The notes under the pieces were generated by a model, which was given only the letters and a program-made list of their open reading frames with translations, ran no database searches and had not been told where the DNA came from. DNA of 64,000 bases from Plasmodiophora brassicae (Eukaryota > Endomyxa > Phytomyxea > Plasmodiophorida > Plasmodiophoridae), in contig JASFAU010000009.1 in the NCBI GenBank assembly GCA_039704465.1, positions 124,001-188,000 on the forward strand, read 5' to 3'. Both the position numbers and the translations under genes were made by a program. Shown here piece by piece: positions 14,501 to 29,500 of this stretch (position 1 is its first letter; every line of letters starts with the position of its first letter).

Positions 14501-17500
14501 GGCCGTGGACACGTACAGGTTCGCGTACACGGTCGTGGCCGACGTGGAGAACGTCACGGAATTCGAAGCCCGCAGGCTGAGCAGCGACTCGAACGTGTCG
14601 ATCGGTCAAACCCGACAACCGACAAATCTGAGACCAGGGTGTCCCCGACCTGCAATACACCTGTCGTCGTGACCATCAGCAGCATCGCGTCGGTCAGGGC
14701 ACCGCCGACGCCAACTGAGAACGCCGACGACGTGCTCTTGTCAATGACGACGGTAGCCGACGACGCCGATAGCCGGAACCCTGTCGACCACTGCATGGCG
14801 CTGGCGCGAAGGTAGACCGTGCTGACGACCGGGGCTTGAACCGATATGTTTGCCGTGCCAGCGAAGATCAGCTGACCAGAGCCAGCCGCGGCACTGTCCG
14901 CTAGGATGGAGAGCGTCGACCCGCTGCCGGTCGTGCGCACACCCGTGTACAACTGGACGTTGCCCTGGGCGGACCAGGTCGCAGGGGCAACCACGTCGAT
15001 GGCGCTGGGACCTCGGGCACAGCAGCAGGTTCGTTTTAGCCGAAAGCGTGGCGCTGGCGGCGAATGCAGTCCGCCCGCCCGACGTCGGATCGTAATCGCC
15101 ATCCAGAGCGAGCTGCCCGACGATAGTCGTTATAGGGGCGTTGACAGCCAGCCCGGCCTCAGCGGTCGCATTCAGGCTGTCGAAGACGGACGACGCGCTG
15201 AACGTAATCTGCCCGCCGGAAACACGGGCGTCAGCTCGACCGACCCGACAACTGTGCCGGACGACAGCGCCCGGATCGTGATAATCTTGCTGATCAGCTT
15301 CCACGACGTCGACGTCGTGATGGATGCCGCCTCGGTCGACGATATGTCGACCCAGGTGCCAGACGACGACGACCCGCCAAACTGGATCGGCAACGTGCTC
15401 GTGCTGGAAATCGACACGCTTGCAGTAGAGAGGGCCAGTGATGCGCCGTTGCCGATGACGACGTCGGCGCACGAAACCGAAAAGCTCGTCAGCGCCAGCG
15501 ACACCGTGATCGTCGTCGACGCCGCGACGGTAAACGAGCCAGCCAGGTTGGCATCGTTATCCGCGAAGATCTGGACGTACCCGTTCGGCACGTGCAGCGC
15601 GGTGTTGACAGCGACGTTGCCGGCCGTGGACACGTACAGGTTCGCGTACACGGTCGTGGCCGACGTGGAGAACGTCACGGAATTCGAAGCCCGCAGGCTG
15701 AGCAGCGACTCGAACGTGTCGATCGGTCAAACCCGACAACCGACAAATCTGAGACCAGGGTGTCCCCGACCTGCAATACACCTGTCGTCGTGACCATCAG
15801 CAGCATCGCGTCGGTCAGGGCACCGCCGACGCCAACTGAGAACGCCGACGACGTGCTCTTGTCAATGACGACGGTAGCCGACGACGCCGATAGCCGGAAC
15901 CCTGTCGACCACTGCATGGCGCTGGCGCGAAGGTAGACCGTGCTGACGACCGGGGCTTGAACCGATATGTTTGCCGTGCCAGCGAAGATCAGCTGACCAG
16001 AGCCAGCCGCGGCGGCTGTCCGCTAGGATGGAGAGCGTCGACCCGCTGCCGGTCGTGCGCACACCCGTGTACAACTGGACGTTGCCCTGGGCGGACCAGG
16101 TCGCAGGGGCAACCACGTCGATGGCGCTGCGGGACCTCGGGCACAGCAGCAGGTTCGTTTTAGCCGAAAGCGTGGCGCTGGCGGCGAATGCAGTCCGCCC
16201 GCCCGACGTCGGATCGTAATCGCCATCCAGAGCGAGCTGCCCGACGATAGTCGTTATAGGGGCGTTGACAGCCAGCCCGGCCTCAGCGGTCGCATTCAGG
16301 CTGTCGAAGACGGACGACGCGCTGAACGTAATCTGCCCGCCGGAAACACGGGCGTCAGCTCGACCGACCCGACAACTGTGCCGGACGACAGCGCCCGGAT
16401 CGTGATAATCTTGCTGATCAGCTTCCACGACGTCGACGTCGTGATGGATGCCGCCTCGGTCGACGATATGTCGACCCAGGTGCCAGACGACGACGACCCG
16501 CCAAACTGGATCGGCAACGTGCTCGTGCTGGAAATCGACACGCTTGCAGTAGAGAGGGCCAGTGATGCGCCGTTGCCGATGACGACGTCGGCGCACGAAA
16601 CCGAAAAGCTCGTCAGCGCCAGCGACACCGTGATCGTCGTCGACGCCGCGACGGTAAACGAGCCAGCCAGGTTGGCATCGTTATCCGCGAAGATCTGGAC
16701 GTACCCGTTCGGCACGTGCAGCGCGGTGTTGACAGCGACGTTGCCGGCCGTGGACACGTACAGGTTCGCGTACACGGTCGTGGCCGACGTGGAGAACGTC
16801 ACGGAATTCGAAGCCCGCAGGCTGAGCAGCGACTCCGAACGTGTCGATCGGTCAAACCCGACAACCGACAAATCTGAGACCAGGGTGTCCCCGACCTGCA
16901 ATACACCTGTCGTCGTGACCATCAGCAGCATCGCGTCGGTCAGGGCACCGCCGACGCCAACTGAGAACGCCGACGACGTGCTCTTGTCAATGACGACGGT
17001 AGCCGACGACGCCGATAGCCGGAACCCTGTCGACCACTGCATGGCGCTGGCGCGAAGGTAGACCGTGCTGACGACCGGGGCTTGAACCGATATGTTTGCC
17101 GTGCCAGCGAAGATCAGCTGACCAGAGCCAGCCGCGGCACTGTCCGCTAGGATGGAGAGCGTCGACCCGCTGCCGGTCGTGCGCACACCCGTGTACAACT
17201 GGACGTTGCCCTGGGCGGACCAGGTCGCAGGGGGCAACCACGTCGATGGCGCTGCGGGACCTCGGGCACAGCAGCAGGTTCGTTTTAGCCGAAAGCGTGG
17301 CGCTGGCGGCGAATGCAGTCCGCCCGCCCGACGTCGGATCGTAATCGCCATCCAGAGCGAGCTGCCCGACGATAGTCGTTATAGGGGCGTTGACAGCCAG
17401 CCCGGCCTCAGCGGTCGCATTCAGGCTGTCGAAGACGGACGACGCGCTGAACGTAATCTGCCCGCCGGAAACACGGGCGTCAGCTCGACCGACCCGACAA

Positions 17501-20500
17501 CTGTCCGGACGACAGCGCCCGGATCGTGATAATCTTGCTGATCAGCTTCCACGACGTCGACGTCGTGATGGATGCCGCCTCGGTCGACGATATGTCGACC
17601 CAGGTGCCAGACGACGACGACCCGCCAAACTGGATCGGCAACGTGCTCGTGCTGGAAATCGACACGCTTGCAGTAGAGGGCCAGTGATGCGCCGTTGCCG
17701 ATGACGACGTCGGCGCACGAAACCGAAAAGCTCGTCAGCGCCAGCGACACCGTGATCGTCGTCGACGCCGCGACGGTAAACGAGCCAGCCAGGTTGGCAT
17801 CGTTATCCGCGAAGATCTGGACGTACCCGTTCGGCACGTGCAGCGCGGTGTTGACAGCGACGTTGCCGGCCGTGGACACGTACAGGTTCGCGTACACGGT
17901 CGTGGCCGACGTGGAGAACGTCACGGAATTCGAAGCCCGCAGGCTGAGCAGCGACTCGAACGTGTCGATCGGTCAAACCCGACAACCGACAAATCTGAGA
18001 CCAGTGTCCCCGACCTGCAATACACCTGTCGTCGTGACCATCAGCAGCATCGCGTCGGTCAGGGCACCGCCGACGCCAACTGAGAACGCCGACGACGTGC
18101 TCTTGTCAATGACGACGGTAGCCGACGACGCCGATAGCCGGAACCCTGTCGACCACTGCATGGCGCTGGCGCGAAGGTAGACCGTGCTGACGACCGGGGC
18201 TTGAACCGATATGTTTGCCGTGCCAGCGAAGATCAGCTGACCAGAGCCAGCCGCGGCACTGTCCGCTAGGATGGAGAGCGTCGACCCGCTGCCGGTCGTG
18301 CGCACACCCGTGTACAACTGGACGTTGCCCTGGGCGGACCAGGTCGCAGGGGGCAACCACGTCGATGGCGCTGCGGGACCTCGGGCACAGCAGCAGGTTC
18401 GTTTTAGCCGAAAGCGTGGCGCTGGCGGCGAATGCAGTCCGCCCGCCCGACGTCGGATCGTAATCGCCATCCAGAGCGAGCTGCCCGACGATAGTCGTTA
18501 TAGGGCGTTGACAGCCAGCCCGGCCTCAGCGGTCGCATTCAGGCTGTCGAAGACGGACGACGCGCTGAACGTAATCTGCCCGCCGGAAACACGGGCGTCA
18601 GCTCGACCGACCCGACAACTGTGCCGGACGACAGCGCCCGGATCGTGATAATCTTGCTGATCAGCTTCCACGACGTCGACGTCGTGATGGATGCCGCCTC
18701 GGTCGACGATATGTCGACCCAGGTGCCAGACGACGACGACCCGCCAAACTGGATCGGCAACGTGCTCGTGCTGGAAATCGACACGCTTGCAGTAGAGAGG
18801 GCCAGTGATGCGCCGTTGCCGATGACGACGTCGGCGCACGAAACCGAAAAGCTCGTCAGCGCCAGCGACACCGTGATCGTCGTCGACGCCGCGACGGTAA
18901 ACGAGCCAGCCAGGTTGGCATCGTTATCCGCGAAGATCTGGACGTACCCGTTCGGCACGTGCAGCGCGGTGTTGACAGCGACGTTGCCGGCCGTGGACAC
19001 TACAGGTTCGCGTACGGTCGTGGCCGACGTGGAGAACGTCACGGAATTCGAAGCCCGCAGGCTGAGCAGCGACTCGAACGTGTCGATCGGTCAAACCCGA
19101 CAACCGACAAATCTGAGACCAGGGTGTCCCCGACCTGCAATACACCTGTCGTCGTGACCATCAGCAGCATCGCGTCGGTCAGGGCACCGCCGACGCCAAC
19201 TGAGAACGCCGACGACGTGCTCTTGTCAATGACGACGGTAGCCGACGACGCCGATAGCCGGAACCCTGTCGACCACTGCATGGCGCTGGCGCGAAGGTAG
19301 ACCGTGCTGACGACCGGGGCTTGAACCGATATGTTTGCCGTGCCAGCGAAGATCAGCTGACCAGAGCCAGCCGCGGCACTGTCCGCTAGGATGGAGAGCG
19401 TCGACCCGCTGCCGGTCGTGCGCACACCCGTGTACAACTGGACGTTGCCCTGGGCGGACCAGGTCGCAGGGGCAACCACGTCGATGGCGCTGCGGGACCT
19501 CGGGCACAGCAGCAGGTTCGTTTTAGCCGAAAGCGTGGCGCTGGCGGCGAATGCAGTCCGCCCGCCCGACGTCGGATCGTAATCGCCATCCAGAGCGAGC
19601 TGCCCGACGATAGTCGTTATAGGGGCGTTGACAGCCAGCCCGGCCTCAGCGGTCGCATTCAGGCTGTCGAAGACGGACGACGCGCTGAACGTAATCTGCC
19701 CGCCGGAAACACGGGCGTCAGCTCGACCGACCCGACAACTGTGCCGGACGACAGCGCCCGGATCGTGATAATCTTGCTGATCAGCTTCCACGACGTCGAC
19801 GTCGTGATGGATGCCGCCTCGGTCGACGATATGTCGACCCAGGTGCCAGACGACGACGACCCGCCAAACTGGATCGGCAACGTGCTCGTGCTGGAAATCG
19901 ACACGCTTGCAGTAGAGAGGGCCAGTGATGCGCCGTTGCCGATGACGACGTCGGCGCACGAAACCGAAAAGCTCGTCAGCGCCAGCGACACCGTGATCGT
20001 CGTCGACGCCGCGACGGTAAACGAGCCAGCCAGGTTGGCATCGTTATCCGCGAAGATCTGGACGTACCCGTTCGGCACGTGCAGCGCGGTGTTGACAGCG
20101 ACGTTGCCGGCCGTGGACGTACAGGTTCGCGTACACGGTCGTGGCCGACGTGGAGAACGTCACGGAATTCGAAGCCCGCAGGCTGAGCAGCGACTCGAAC
20201 GTGTCGATCGGTCAAACCCGACAACCGACAAATCTGAGACCAGGGTGTCCCCGACCTGCAATACACCTGTCGTCGTGACCATCAGCAGCATCGCGTCGGT
20301 CAGGGCACCGCCGACGCCAACTGAGAACGCCGACGACGTGCTCTTGTCAATGACGACGGTAGCCGACGACGCCGATAGCCGGAACCCTGTCGACCACTGC
20401 ATGGCGCTGGCGCGAAGGTAGACCGTGCTGACGACCGGGGCTTGAACCGATATGTTTGCCGTGCCAGCGAAGATCAGCTGACCAGAGCCAGCCGCGGCAC

Positions 20501-23500
20501 TGTCCGCTAGGATGGAGAGCGTCGACCCGCTGCCGGTCGTGCGCACACCCGTGTACAACTGGACGTTGCCCTGGGCGGACCAGGTCGCAGGGGCAACCAC
20601 GTCGATGGCGCTGCGGGACCTCGGGCACAGCAGCAGGTTCGTTTTAGCCGAAAGCGTGGCGCTGGCGGCGAATGCAGTCCGCCCGCCCGACGTCGGATCG
20701 TAATCGCCATCCAGAGCGAGCTGCCCGACGATAGTCGTTATAGGGGCGTTGACAGCCAGCCCGGCCTCAGCGGTCGCATTCAGGCTGTCGAAGACGGACG
20801 ACGCGCTGAACGTAATCTGCCCGCCGGAAACACGGGCGTCAGCTCGACCGACCCGACAACTGTGCCGGACGACAGCGCCCGGATCGTGATAATCTTGCTG
20901 ATCAGCTTCCACGACGTCGACGTCGTGATGGATGCCGCCTCGGTCGACGATATGTCGACCCAGGTGCCAGACGACGACGACCCGCCAAACTGGATCGGCG
21001 TGCTCGTGCTGGAAATCGACACGCTTGCAGTAGAGAGGGCCAGTGATGCGCCGTTGCCGATGACGACGTCGGCGCACGAAACCGAAAAGCTCGTCAGCGC
21101 CAGCGACACCGTGATCGTCGTCGACGCCGCGACGGTAAACGAGCCAGCCAGGTTGGCATCGTTATCCGCGAAGATCTGGACGTACCCGTTCGGCACGTGC
21201 AGCGCGGTGTTGACAGCGACGTTGCCGGCCGTGGACACGTACAGGTTCGCGTACACGGTCGTGGCCGACGTGGAGAACGTCACGGAATTCGAAGCCCGCA
21301 GGCTGAGCAGCGACTCGAACGTGTCGATCGGTCAAACCCGACAACCGACAAATCTGAGACCAGGGTGTCCCCGACCTGCAATACACCTGTCGTCGTGACC
21401 ATCAGCAGCATCGCGTCGGTCAGGGCACCGCCGACGCCAACTGAGAACGCCGACGACGTGCTCTTGTCAATGACGACGGTAGCCGACGACGCCGATAGCC
21501 GGAACCCTGTCGACCACTGCATGGCGCTGGCGCGAAGGTAGACCGTGCTGACGACCGGGGCTTGAACCGATATGTTTGCCGTGCCAGCGAAGATCAGCTG
21601 ACCAGAGCCAGCCGCGGCACTGTCCGCTAGGATGGAGAGCGTCGACCCGCTGCCGGTCGTGCGCACACCCGTGTACAACTGGACGTTGCCCTGGGCGGAC
21701 CAGGTCGCAGGGGCAACCACGTCGATGGCGCTGCGGGACCTCGGGCACAGCAGCAGGTTCGTTTTAGCCGAAAGCGTGGCGCTGGCGGCGAATGCAGTCC
21801 GCCCGCCCGACGTCGGATCGTAATCGCCATCCAGAGCGAGCTGCCCGACGATAGTCGTTATAGGGGCGTTGACAGCCAGCCCGGCCTCAGCGGTCGCATT
21901 CAGGCTGTCGAAGACGGACGACGCGCTGAACGTAATCTGCCCGCCGGAAACACGGGCGTCAGCTCGACCGACCCGACAACTGTGCCGGACGACGCAGCGC
22001 CCGGATCGTGATAATCTTGCTGATCAGCTTCCACGACGTCGACGTCGTGATGGATGCCGCCTCGGTCGACGATATGTCGACCCAGGTGCCAGACGACGAC
22101 GACCCGCCAAACTGGATCGGCAACGTGCTCGTGCTGGAAATCGACACGCTTGCAGTAGAGAGGGCCAGTGATGCGCCGTTGCCGATGACGACGTCGGCGC
22201 ACGAAACCGAAAAGCTCGTCAGCGCCAGCGACACCGTGATCGTCGTCGACGCCGCGACGGTAAACGAGCCAGCCAGGTTGGCATCGTTATCCGCGAAGAT
22301 CTGGACGTACCCGTTCGGCACGTGCAGCGCGGTGTTGACAGCGACGTTGCCGGCCGTGGACACGTACAGGTTCGCGTACACGGTCGTGGCCGACGTGGAG
22401 AACGTCACGGAATTCGAAGCCCGCAGGCTGAGCAGCGACTCGAACGTGTCGATCGGTCAAACCCGACAACCGACAAATCTGAGACCAGGGTGTCCCCGAC
22501 CTGCAATACACCTGTCGTCGTGACCATCAGCAGCATCGCGTCGGTCAGGGCACCGCCGACGCCAACTGAGAACGCCGACGACGTGCTCTTGTCAATGACG
22601 ACGGTAGCCGACGACGCCGATAGCCGGAACCCTGTCGACCACTGCATGGCGCTGGCGCGAAGGTAGACCGTGCTGACGACCGGGGCTTGAACCGATATGT
22701 TTGCCGTGCCAGCGAAGATCAGCTGACCAGAGCCAGCCGCGGCACTGTCCGCTAGGATGGAGAGCGTCGACCCGCTGCCGGTCGTGCGCACACCCGTGTA
22801 CAACTGGACGTTGCCCTGGGCGGACCAGGTCGCAGGGGCAACCACGTCGATGGCGCTGCGGGACCTCGGGCACAGCAGCAGGTTCGTTTTAGCCGAAAGC
22901 GTGGCGCTGGCGGCGAATGCAGTCCGCCCGCCCGACGTCGGATCGTAATCGCCATCCAGAGCGAGCTGCCCGACGATAGTCGTTATAGGGGCGTTGACAG
23001 CCAGCCCGGCCTCAGCGGTCGCATTCAGGCTGTCGAAGACGGACGACGCGCTGAACGTAATCTGCCCGCCGGAAACACGGGCGTCAGCTCGACCGACCCG
23101 ACAACTGTGCCGGACGACAGCGCCCGGATCGTGATAATCTTGCTGATCAGCTTCCACGACGTCGACGTCGTGATGGATGCCGCCTCGGTCGACGATATGT
23201 CGACCCAGGTGCCAGACGACGACGACCCGCCAAACTGGATCGGCAACGTGCTCGTGCTGGAAATCGACACGCTTGCAGTAGAGAGGGCCAGTGATGCGCC
23301 GTTGCCGATGACGACGTCGGCGCACGAAACCGAAAAGCTCGTCAGCGCCAGCGACACCGTGATCGTCGTCGACGCCGCGACGGTAAACGAGCCAGCCAGG
23401 TTGGCATCGTTATCCGCGAAGATCTGGACGTACCCGTTCGGCACGTGCAGCGCGGTGTTGACAGCGACGTTGCCGGCCGTGGACACGTACAGGTTCGCGT

Positions 23501-26500
23501 ACACGGTCGTGGCCGACGTGGAGAACGTCACGGAATTCGAAGCCCGCAGGCTGAGCAGCGACTCCGAACGTGTCGATCGGTCAAACCCGACAACCGACAA
23601 ATCTGAGACCAGGGTGTCCCCGACCTGCAATACACCTGTCGTCGTGACCATCAGCAGCATCGCGTCGGTCAGGGCACCGCCGACGCCAACTGAGAACGCC
23701 GACGACGTGCTCTTGTCAATGACGACGGTAGCCGACGACGCCGATAGCCGGAACCCTGTCGACCACTGCATGGCGCTGGCGCGAAGGTAGACCGTGCTGA
23801 CGACCGGGGCTTGAACCGATATGTTTGCCGTGCCAGCGAAGATCAGCTGACCAGAGCCAGCCGCGGCACTGTCCGCTAGGATGGAGAGCGTCGACCCGCT
23901 GCCGGTCGTGCGCACACCCGTGTACAACTGGACGTTGCCCTGGGCGGACCAGGTCGCAGGGGCAACCACGTCGATGGCGCTGCGGGACCTCGGGCACAGC
24001 AGCAGGTTCGTTTTAGCCGAAAGCGTGGCGCTGGCGGCGAATGCAGTCCGCCCGCCCGACGTCGGATCGTAATCGCCATCCAGAGCGAGCTGCCCGACGA
24101 TAGTCGTTATAGGGGCGTTGACAGCCAGCCCGGCCTCAGCGGTCGCATTCAGGCTGTCGAAGACGGACGACGCGCTGAACGTAATCTGCCCGCCGGAAAC
24201 ACGGGCGTCAGCTCGACCGACCCGACAACTGTGCCGGACGACAGCGCCCGGATCGTGATAATCTTGCTGATCAGCTTCCACGACGTCGACGTCGTGATGG
24301 ATGCCGCCTCGGTCGACGATATGTCGACCCAGGTGCCAGACGACGACGACCCGCCAAACTGGATCGGCAACGTGCTCGTGCTGGAAATCGACACGCTTGC
24401 AGTAGAGAGGGCCAGTGATGCGCCGTTGCCGATGACGACGTCGGCGCACGAAACCGAAAAGCTCGTCAGCGCCAGCGACACCGTGATCGTCGTCGACGCC
24501 GCGACGGTAAACGAGCCAGCCAGGTTGGCATCGTTATCCGCGAAGATCTGGACGTACCCGTTCGGCACGTGCAGCGCGGTGTTGACAGCGACGTTGCCGG
24601 CCGTGGACACGTACAGGTTCGCGTACACGGTCGTGGCCGACGTGGAGAACGTCACGGAATTCGAAGCCCGCAGGCTGAGCAGCGACTCCGAACGTGTCGA
24701 TCGGTCAAACCCGACAACCGACAAATCTGAGACCAGGGTGTCCCCGACCTGCAATACACCTGTCGTCGTGACCATCAGCAGCATCGCGTCGGTCAGGGCA
24801 CCGCCGACGCCAACTGAGAACGCCGACGACGTGCTCTTGTCAATGACGACGGTAGCCGACGACGCCGATAGCCGGAACCCTGTCGACCACTGCATGGCGC
24901 TGGCGCGAAGGTAGACCGTGCTGACGACCGGGGCTTGAACCGATATGTTTGCCGTGCCAGCGAAGATCAGCTGACCAGAGCCAGCCGCGGCACTGTCCGC
25001 TAGGATGGAGAGCGTCGACCCGCTGCCGGTCGTGCGCACACCCGTGTACAACTGGACGTTGCCCTGGGCGGACCAGGTCGCAGGGGCAACCACGTCGATG
25101 GCGCTGCGGGACCTCGGGCACAGCAGCAGGTTCGTTTTAGCCGAAAGCGTGGCGCTGGCGGCGAATGCAGTCCGCCCGCCCGACGTCGGATCGTAATCGC
25201 CATCCAGAGCGAGCTGCCCGACGATAGTCGTTATAGGGGCGTTGACAGCCAGCCCGGCCTCAGCGGTCGCATTCAGGCTGTCGAAGACGGACGACGCGCT
25301 GAACGTAATCTGCCCGCCGGAAACACGGGCGTCAGCTCGACCGACCCGACAACTGTGCCGGACGACAGCGCCCGGATCGTGATAATCTTGCTGATCAGCT
25401 TCCACGACGTCGACGTCGTGATGGATGCCGCCTCGGTCGACGATATGTCGACCCAGGTGCCAGACGACGACGACCCGCCAAACTGGATCGGCAACGTGCT
25501 CGTGCTGGAAATCGACACGCTTGCAGTAGAGGGCCAGTGATGCGCCGTTGCCGATGACGACGTCGGCGCACGAAACCGAAAAGCTCGTCAGCGCCAGCGA
25601 CACCGTGATCGTCGTCGACGCCGCGACGGTAAACGAGCCAGCCAGGTTGGCATCGTTATCCGCGAAGATCTGGACGTACCCGTTCGGCACGTGCAGCGCG
25701 GTGTTGACAGCGACGTTGCCGGCCGTGGACGTACAGGTTCGCGTACACGGTCGTGGCCGACGTGGAGAACGTCACGGAATTCGAAGCCCGCAGGCTGAGC
25801 AGCGACTCGAACGTGTCGATCGGTCAAACCCGACAACCGACAAATCTGAGACCAGGGTGTCCCCGACCTGCAATACACCTGTCGTCGTGACCATCAGCAG
25901 CATCGCGTCGGTCAGGGCACCGCCGACGCCAACTGAGAACGCCGACGACGTGCTCTTGTCAATGACGACGGTAGCCGACGACGCCGATAGCCGGAACCCT
26001 GTCGACCACTGCATGGCGCTGGCGCGAAGGTAGACCGTGCTGACGACCGGGGCTTGAACCGATATGTTTGCCGTGCCAGCGAAGATCAGCTGACCAGAGC
26101 CAGCCGCGGCACTGTCCGCTAGGATGGAGAGCGTCGACCCGCTGCCGGTCGTGCGCACCCGTGTACAACTGGACGTTGCCCTGGGCGGACCAGGTCGCAG
26201 GGGGCAACCACGTCGATGGCGCTGCGGGACCTCGGGCACAGCAGCAGGTTCGTTTTAGCCGAAAGCGTGGCGCTGGCGGCGAATGCAGTCCGCCCGCCCG
26301 ACGTCGGATCGTAATCGCCATCCAGAGCGAGCTGCCCGACGATAGTCGTTATAGGGGCGTTGACAGCCAGCCCGGCCTCAGCGGTCGCATTCAGGCTGTC
26401 GAAGACGGACGACGCGCTGAACGTAATCTGCCCGCCGGAAACACGGGCGTCAGCTCGACCGACCCGACAACTGTGCCGGACGACAGCGCCCGGATCGTGA

Positions 26501-29500
26501 TAATCTTGCTGATCAGCTTCCACGACGTCGACGTCGTGATGGATGCCGCCTCGGTCGACGATATGTCGACCCAGGTGCCAGACGACGACGACCCGCCAAA
26601 CTGGATCGGCAACGTGCTCGTGCTGGAAATCGACACGCTTGCAGTAGAGAGGGCCAGTGATGCGCCGTTGCCGATGACGACGTCGGCGCACGAAACCGAA
26701 AAGCTCGTCAGCGCCAGCGACACCGTGATCGTCGTCGACGCCGCGACGGTAAACGAGCCAGCCAGGTTGGCATCGTTATCCGCGAAGATCTGGACGTACC
26801 CGTTCGGCACGTGCAGCGCGGTGTTGACAGCGACGTTGCCGGCCGTGGACGTACAGGTTCGCGTACACGGTCGTGGCCGACGTGGAGAACGTCACGGAAT
26901 TCGAAGCCCGCAGGCTGAGCAGCGACTCCGAACGTGTCGATCGGTCAAACCCGACAACCGACAAATCTGAGACCAGGGTGTCCCCGACCTGCAATACACC
27001 TGTCGTCGTGACCATCAGCAGCATCGCGTCGGTCAGGGCACCGCCGACGCCAACTGAGAACGCCGACGACGTGCTCTTGTCAATGACGACGGTAGCCGAC
27101 GACGCCGATAGCCGGAACCCTGTCGACCACTGCATGGCGCTGGCGCGAAGGTAGACCGTGCTGACGACCGGGGCTTGAACCGATATGTTTGCCGTGCCAG
27201 CGAAGATCAGCTGACCAGAGCCAGCCGCGGCACTGTCCGCTAGGATGGAGAGCGTCGACCCGCTGCCGGTCGTGCGCACCCGTGTACAACTGGACGTTGC
27301 CCTGGGCGGACCAGGTCGCAGGGGCAACCACGTCGATGGCGCTGCGGGACCTCGGGCACAGCAGCAGCAGGTTCGTTTTAGCCGAAAGCGTGGCGCTGGC
27401 GGCGAATGCAGTCCGCCCGCCCGACGTCGGATCGTAATCGCCATCCAGAGCGAGCTGCCCGACGATAGTCGTTATAGGGGCGTTGACAGCCAGCCCGGCC
27501 TCAGCGGTCGCATTCAGGCTGTCGAAGACGGACGACGCGCTGAACGTAATCTGCCCGCCGGAAACACGGGCGTCAGCTCGACCGACCCGACAACTGTGCC
27601 GGACGACAGCGCCCGGATCGTGATAATCTTGCTGATCAGCTTCCACGACGTCGACGTCGTGATGGATGCCGCCTCGGTCGACGATATGTCGACCCAGGTG
27701 CCAGACGACGACGACCCGCCAAACTGGATCGGCAACGTGCTCGTGCTGGAAATCGACACGCTTGCAGTAGAGAGGGCCAGTGATGCGCCGTTGCCGATGA
27801 CGACGTCGGCGCACGAAACCGAAAAGCTCGTCAGCGCCAGCGACACCGTGATCGTCGTCGACGCCGCGACGGTAAACGAGCCAGCCAGGTTGGCATCGTT
27901 ATCCGCGAAGATCTGGACGTACCCGTTCGGCACGTGCAGCGCGGTGTTGACAGCGACGTTGCCGGCCGTGGACACGTACAGGTTCGCGTACACGGTCGTG
28001 GCCGACGTGGAGAACGTCACGGAATTCGAAGCCCGCAGGCTGAGCAGCGACTCCGAACGTGTCGATCGGTCAAACCCGACAACCGACAAATCTGAGACCA
28101 GGGTGTCCCCGACCTGCAATACACCTGTCGTCGTGACCATCAGCAGCATCGCGTCGGTCAGGGCACCGCCGACGCCAACTGAGAACGCCGACGACGTGCT
28201 CTTGTCAATGACGACGGTAGCCGACGACGCCGATAGCCGGAACCCTGTCGACCACTGCATGGCGCTGGCGCGAAGGTAGACCGTGCTGACGACCGGGGCT
28301 TGAACCGATATGTTTGCCGTGCCAGCGAAGATCAGCTGACCAGAGCCAGCCGCGGCACTGTCCGCTAGGATGGAGAGCGTCGACCCGCTGCCGGTCGTGC
28401 GCACACCCGTGTACAACTGGACGTTGCCCTGGGCGGACCAGGTCGCAGGGGCAACCACGTCGATGGCGCTGCGGGACCTCGGGCACAGCAGCAGGTTCGT
28501 TTTAGCCGAAAGCGTGGCGCTGGCGGCGAATGCAGTCCGCCCGCCCGACGTCGGATCGTAATCGCCATCCAGAGCGAGCTGCCCGACGATAGTCGTTATA
28601 GGGGCGTTGACAGCCAGCCCGGCCTCAGCGGTCGCATTCAGGCTGTCGAAGACGGACGACGCGCTGAACGTAATCTGCCCGCCGGAAACACGGGCGTCAG
28701 CTCGACCGACCCGACAACTGTGCCGGACGACAGCGCCCGGATCGTGATAATCTTGCTGATCAGCTTCCACGACGTCGACGTCGTGATGGATGCCGCCTCG
28801 GTCGACGATATGTCGACCCAGGTGCCAGACGACGACGACCCGCCAAACTGGATCGGCAACGTGCTCGTGCTGGAAATCGACACGCTTGCAGTAGAGAGGG
28901 CCAGTGATGCGCCGTTGCCGATGACGACGTCGGCGCACGAAACCGAAAAGCTCGTCAGCGCCAGCGACACCGTGATCGTCGTCGACGCCGACGGTAAACG
29001 AGCCAGCCAGGTTGGCATCGTTATCCGCGAAGATCTGGACGTACCCGTTCGGCACGTGCAGCGCGGTGTTGACAGCGACGTTGCCGGCCGTGGACACGTA
29101 CAGGTTCGCGTACACGGTCGTGGCCGACGTGGAGAACGTCACGGAATTCGAAGCCCGCAGGCTGAGCAGCGACTCCGAACGTGTCGATCGGTCAAACCCG
29201 ACAACCGACAAATCTGAGACCAGGGTGTCCCCGACCTGCAATACACCTGTCGTCGTGACCATCAGCAGCATCGCGTCGGTCAGGGCACCGCCGACGCCAA
29301 CTGAGAACGCCGACGACGTGCTCTTGTCAATGACGACGGTAGCCGACGACGCCGATAGCCGGAACCCTGTCGACCACTGCATGGCGCTGGCGCGAAGGTA
29401 GACCGTGCTGACGACCGGGGCTTGAACCGATATGTTTGCCGTGCCAGCGAAGATCAGCTGACCAGAGCCAGCCGCGGCACTGTCCGCTAGGATGGAGAGC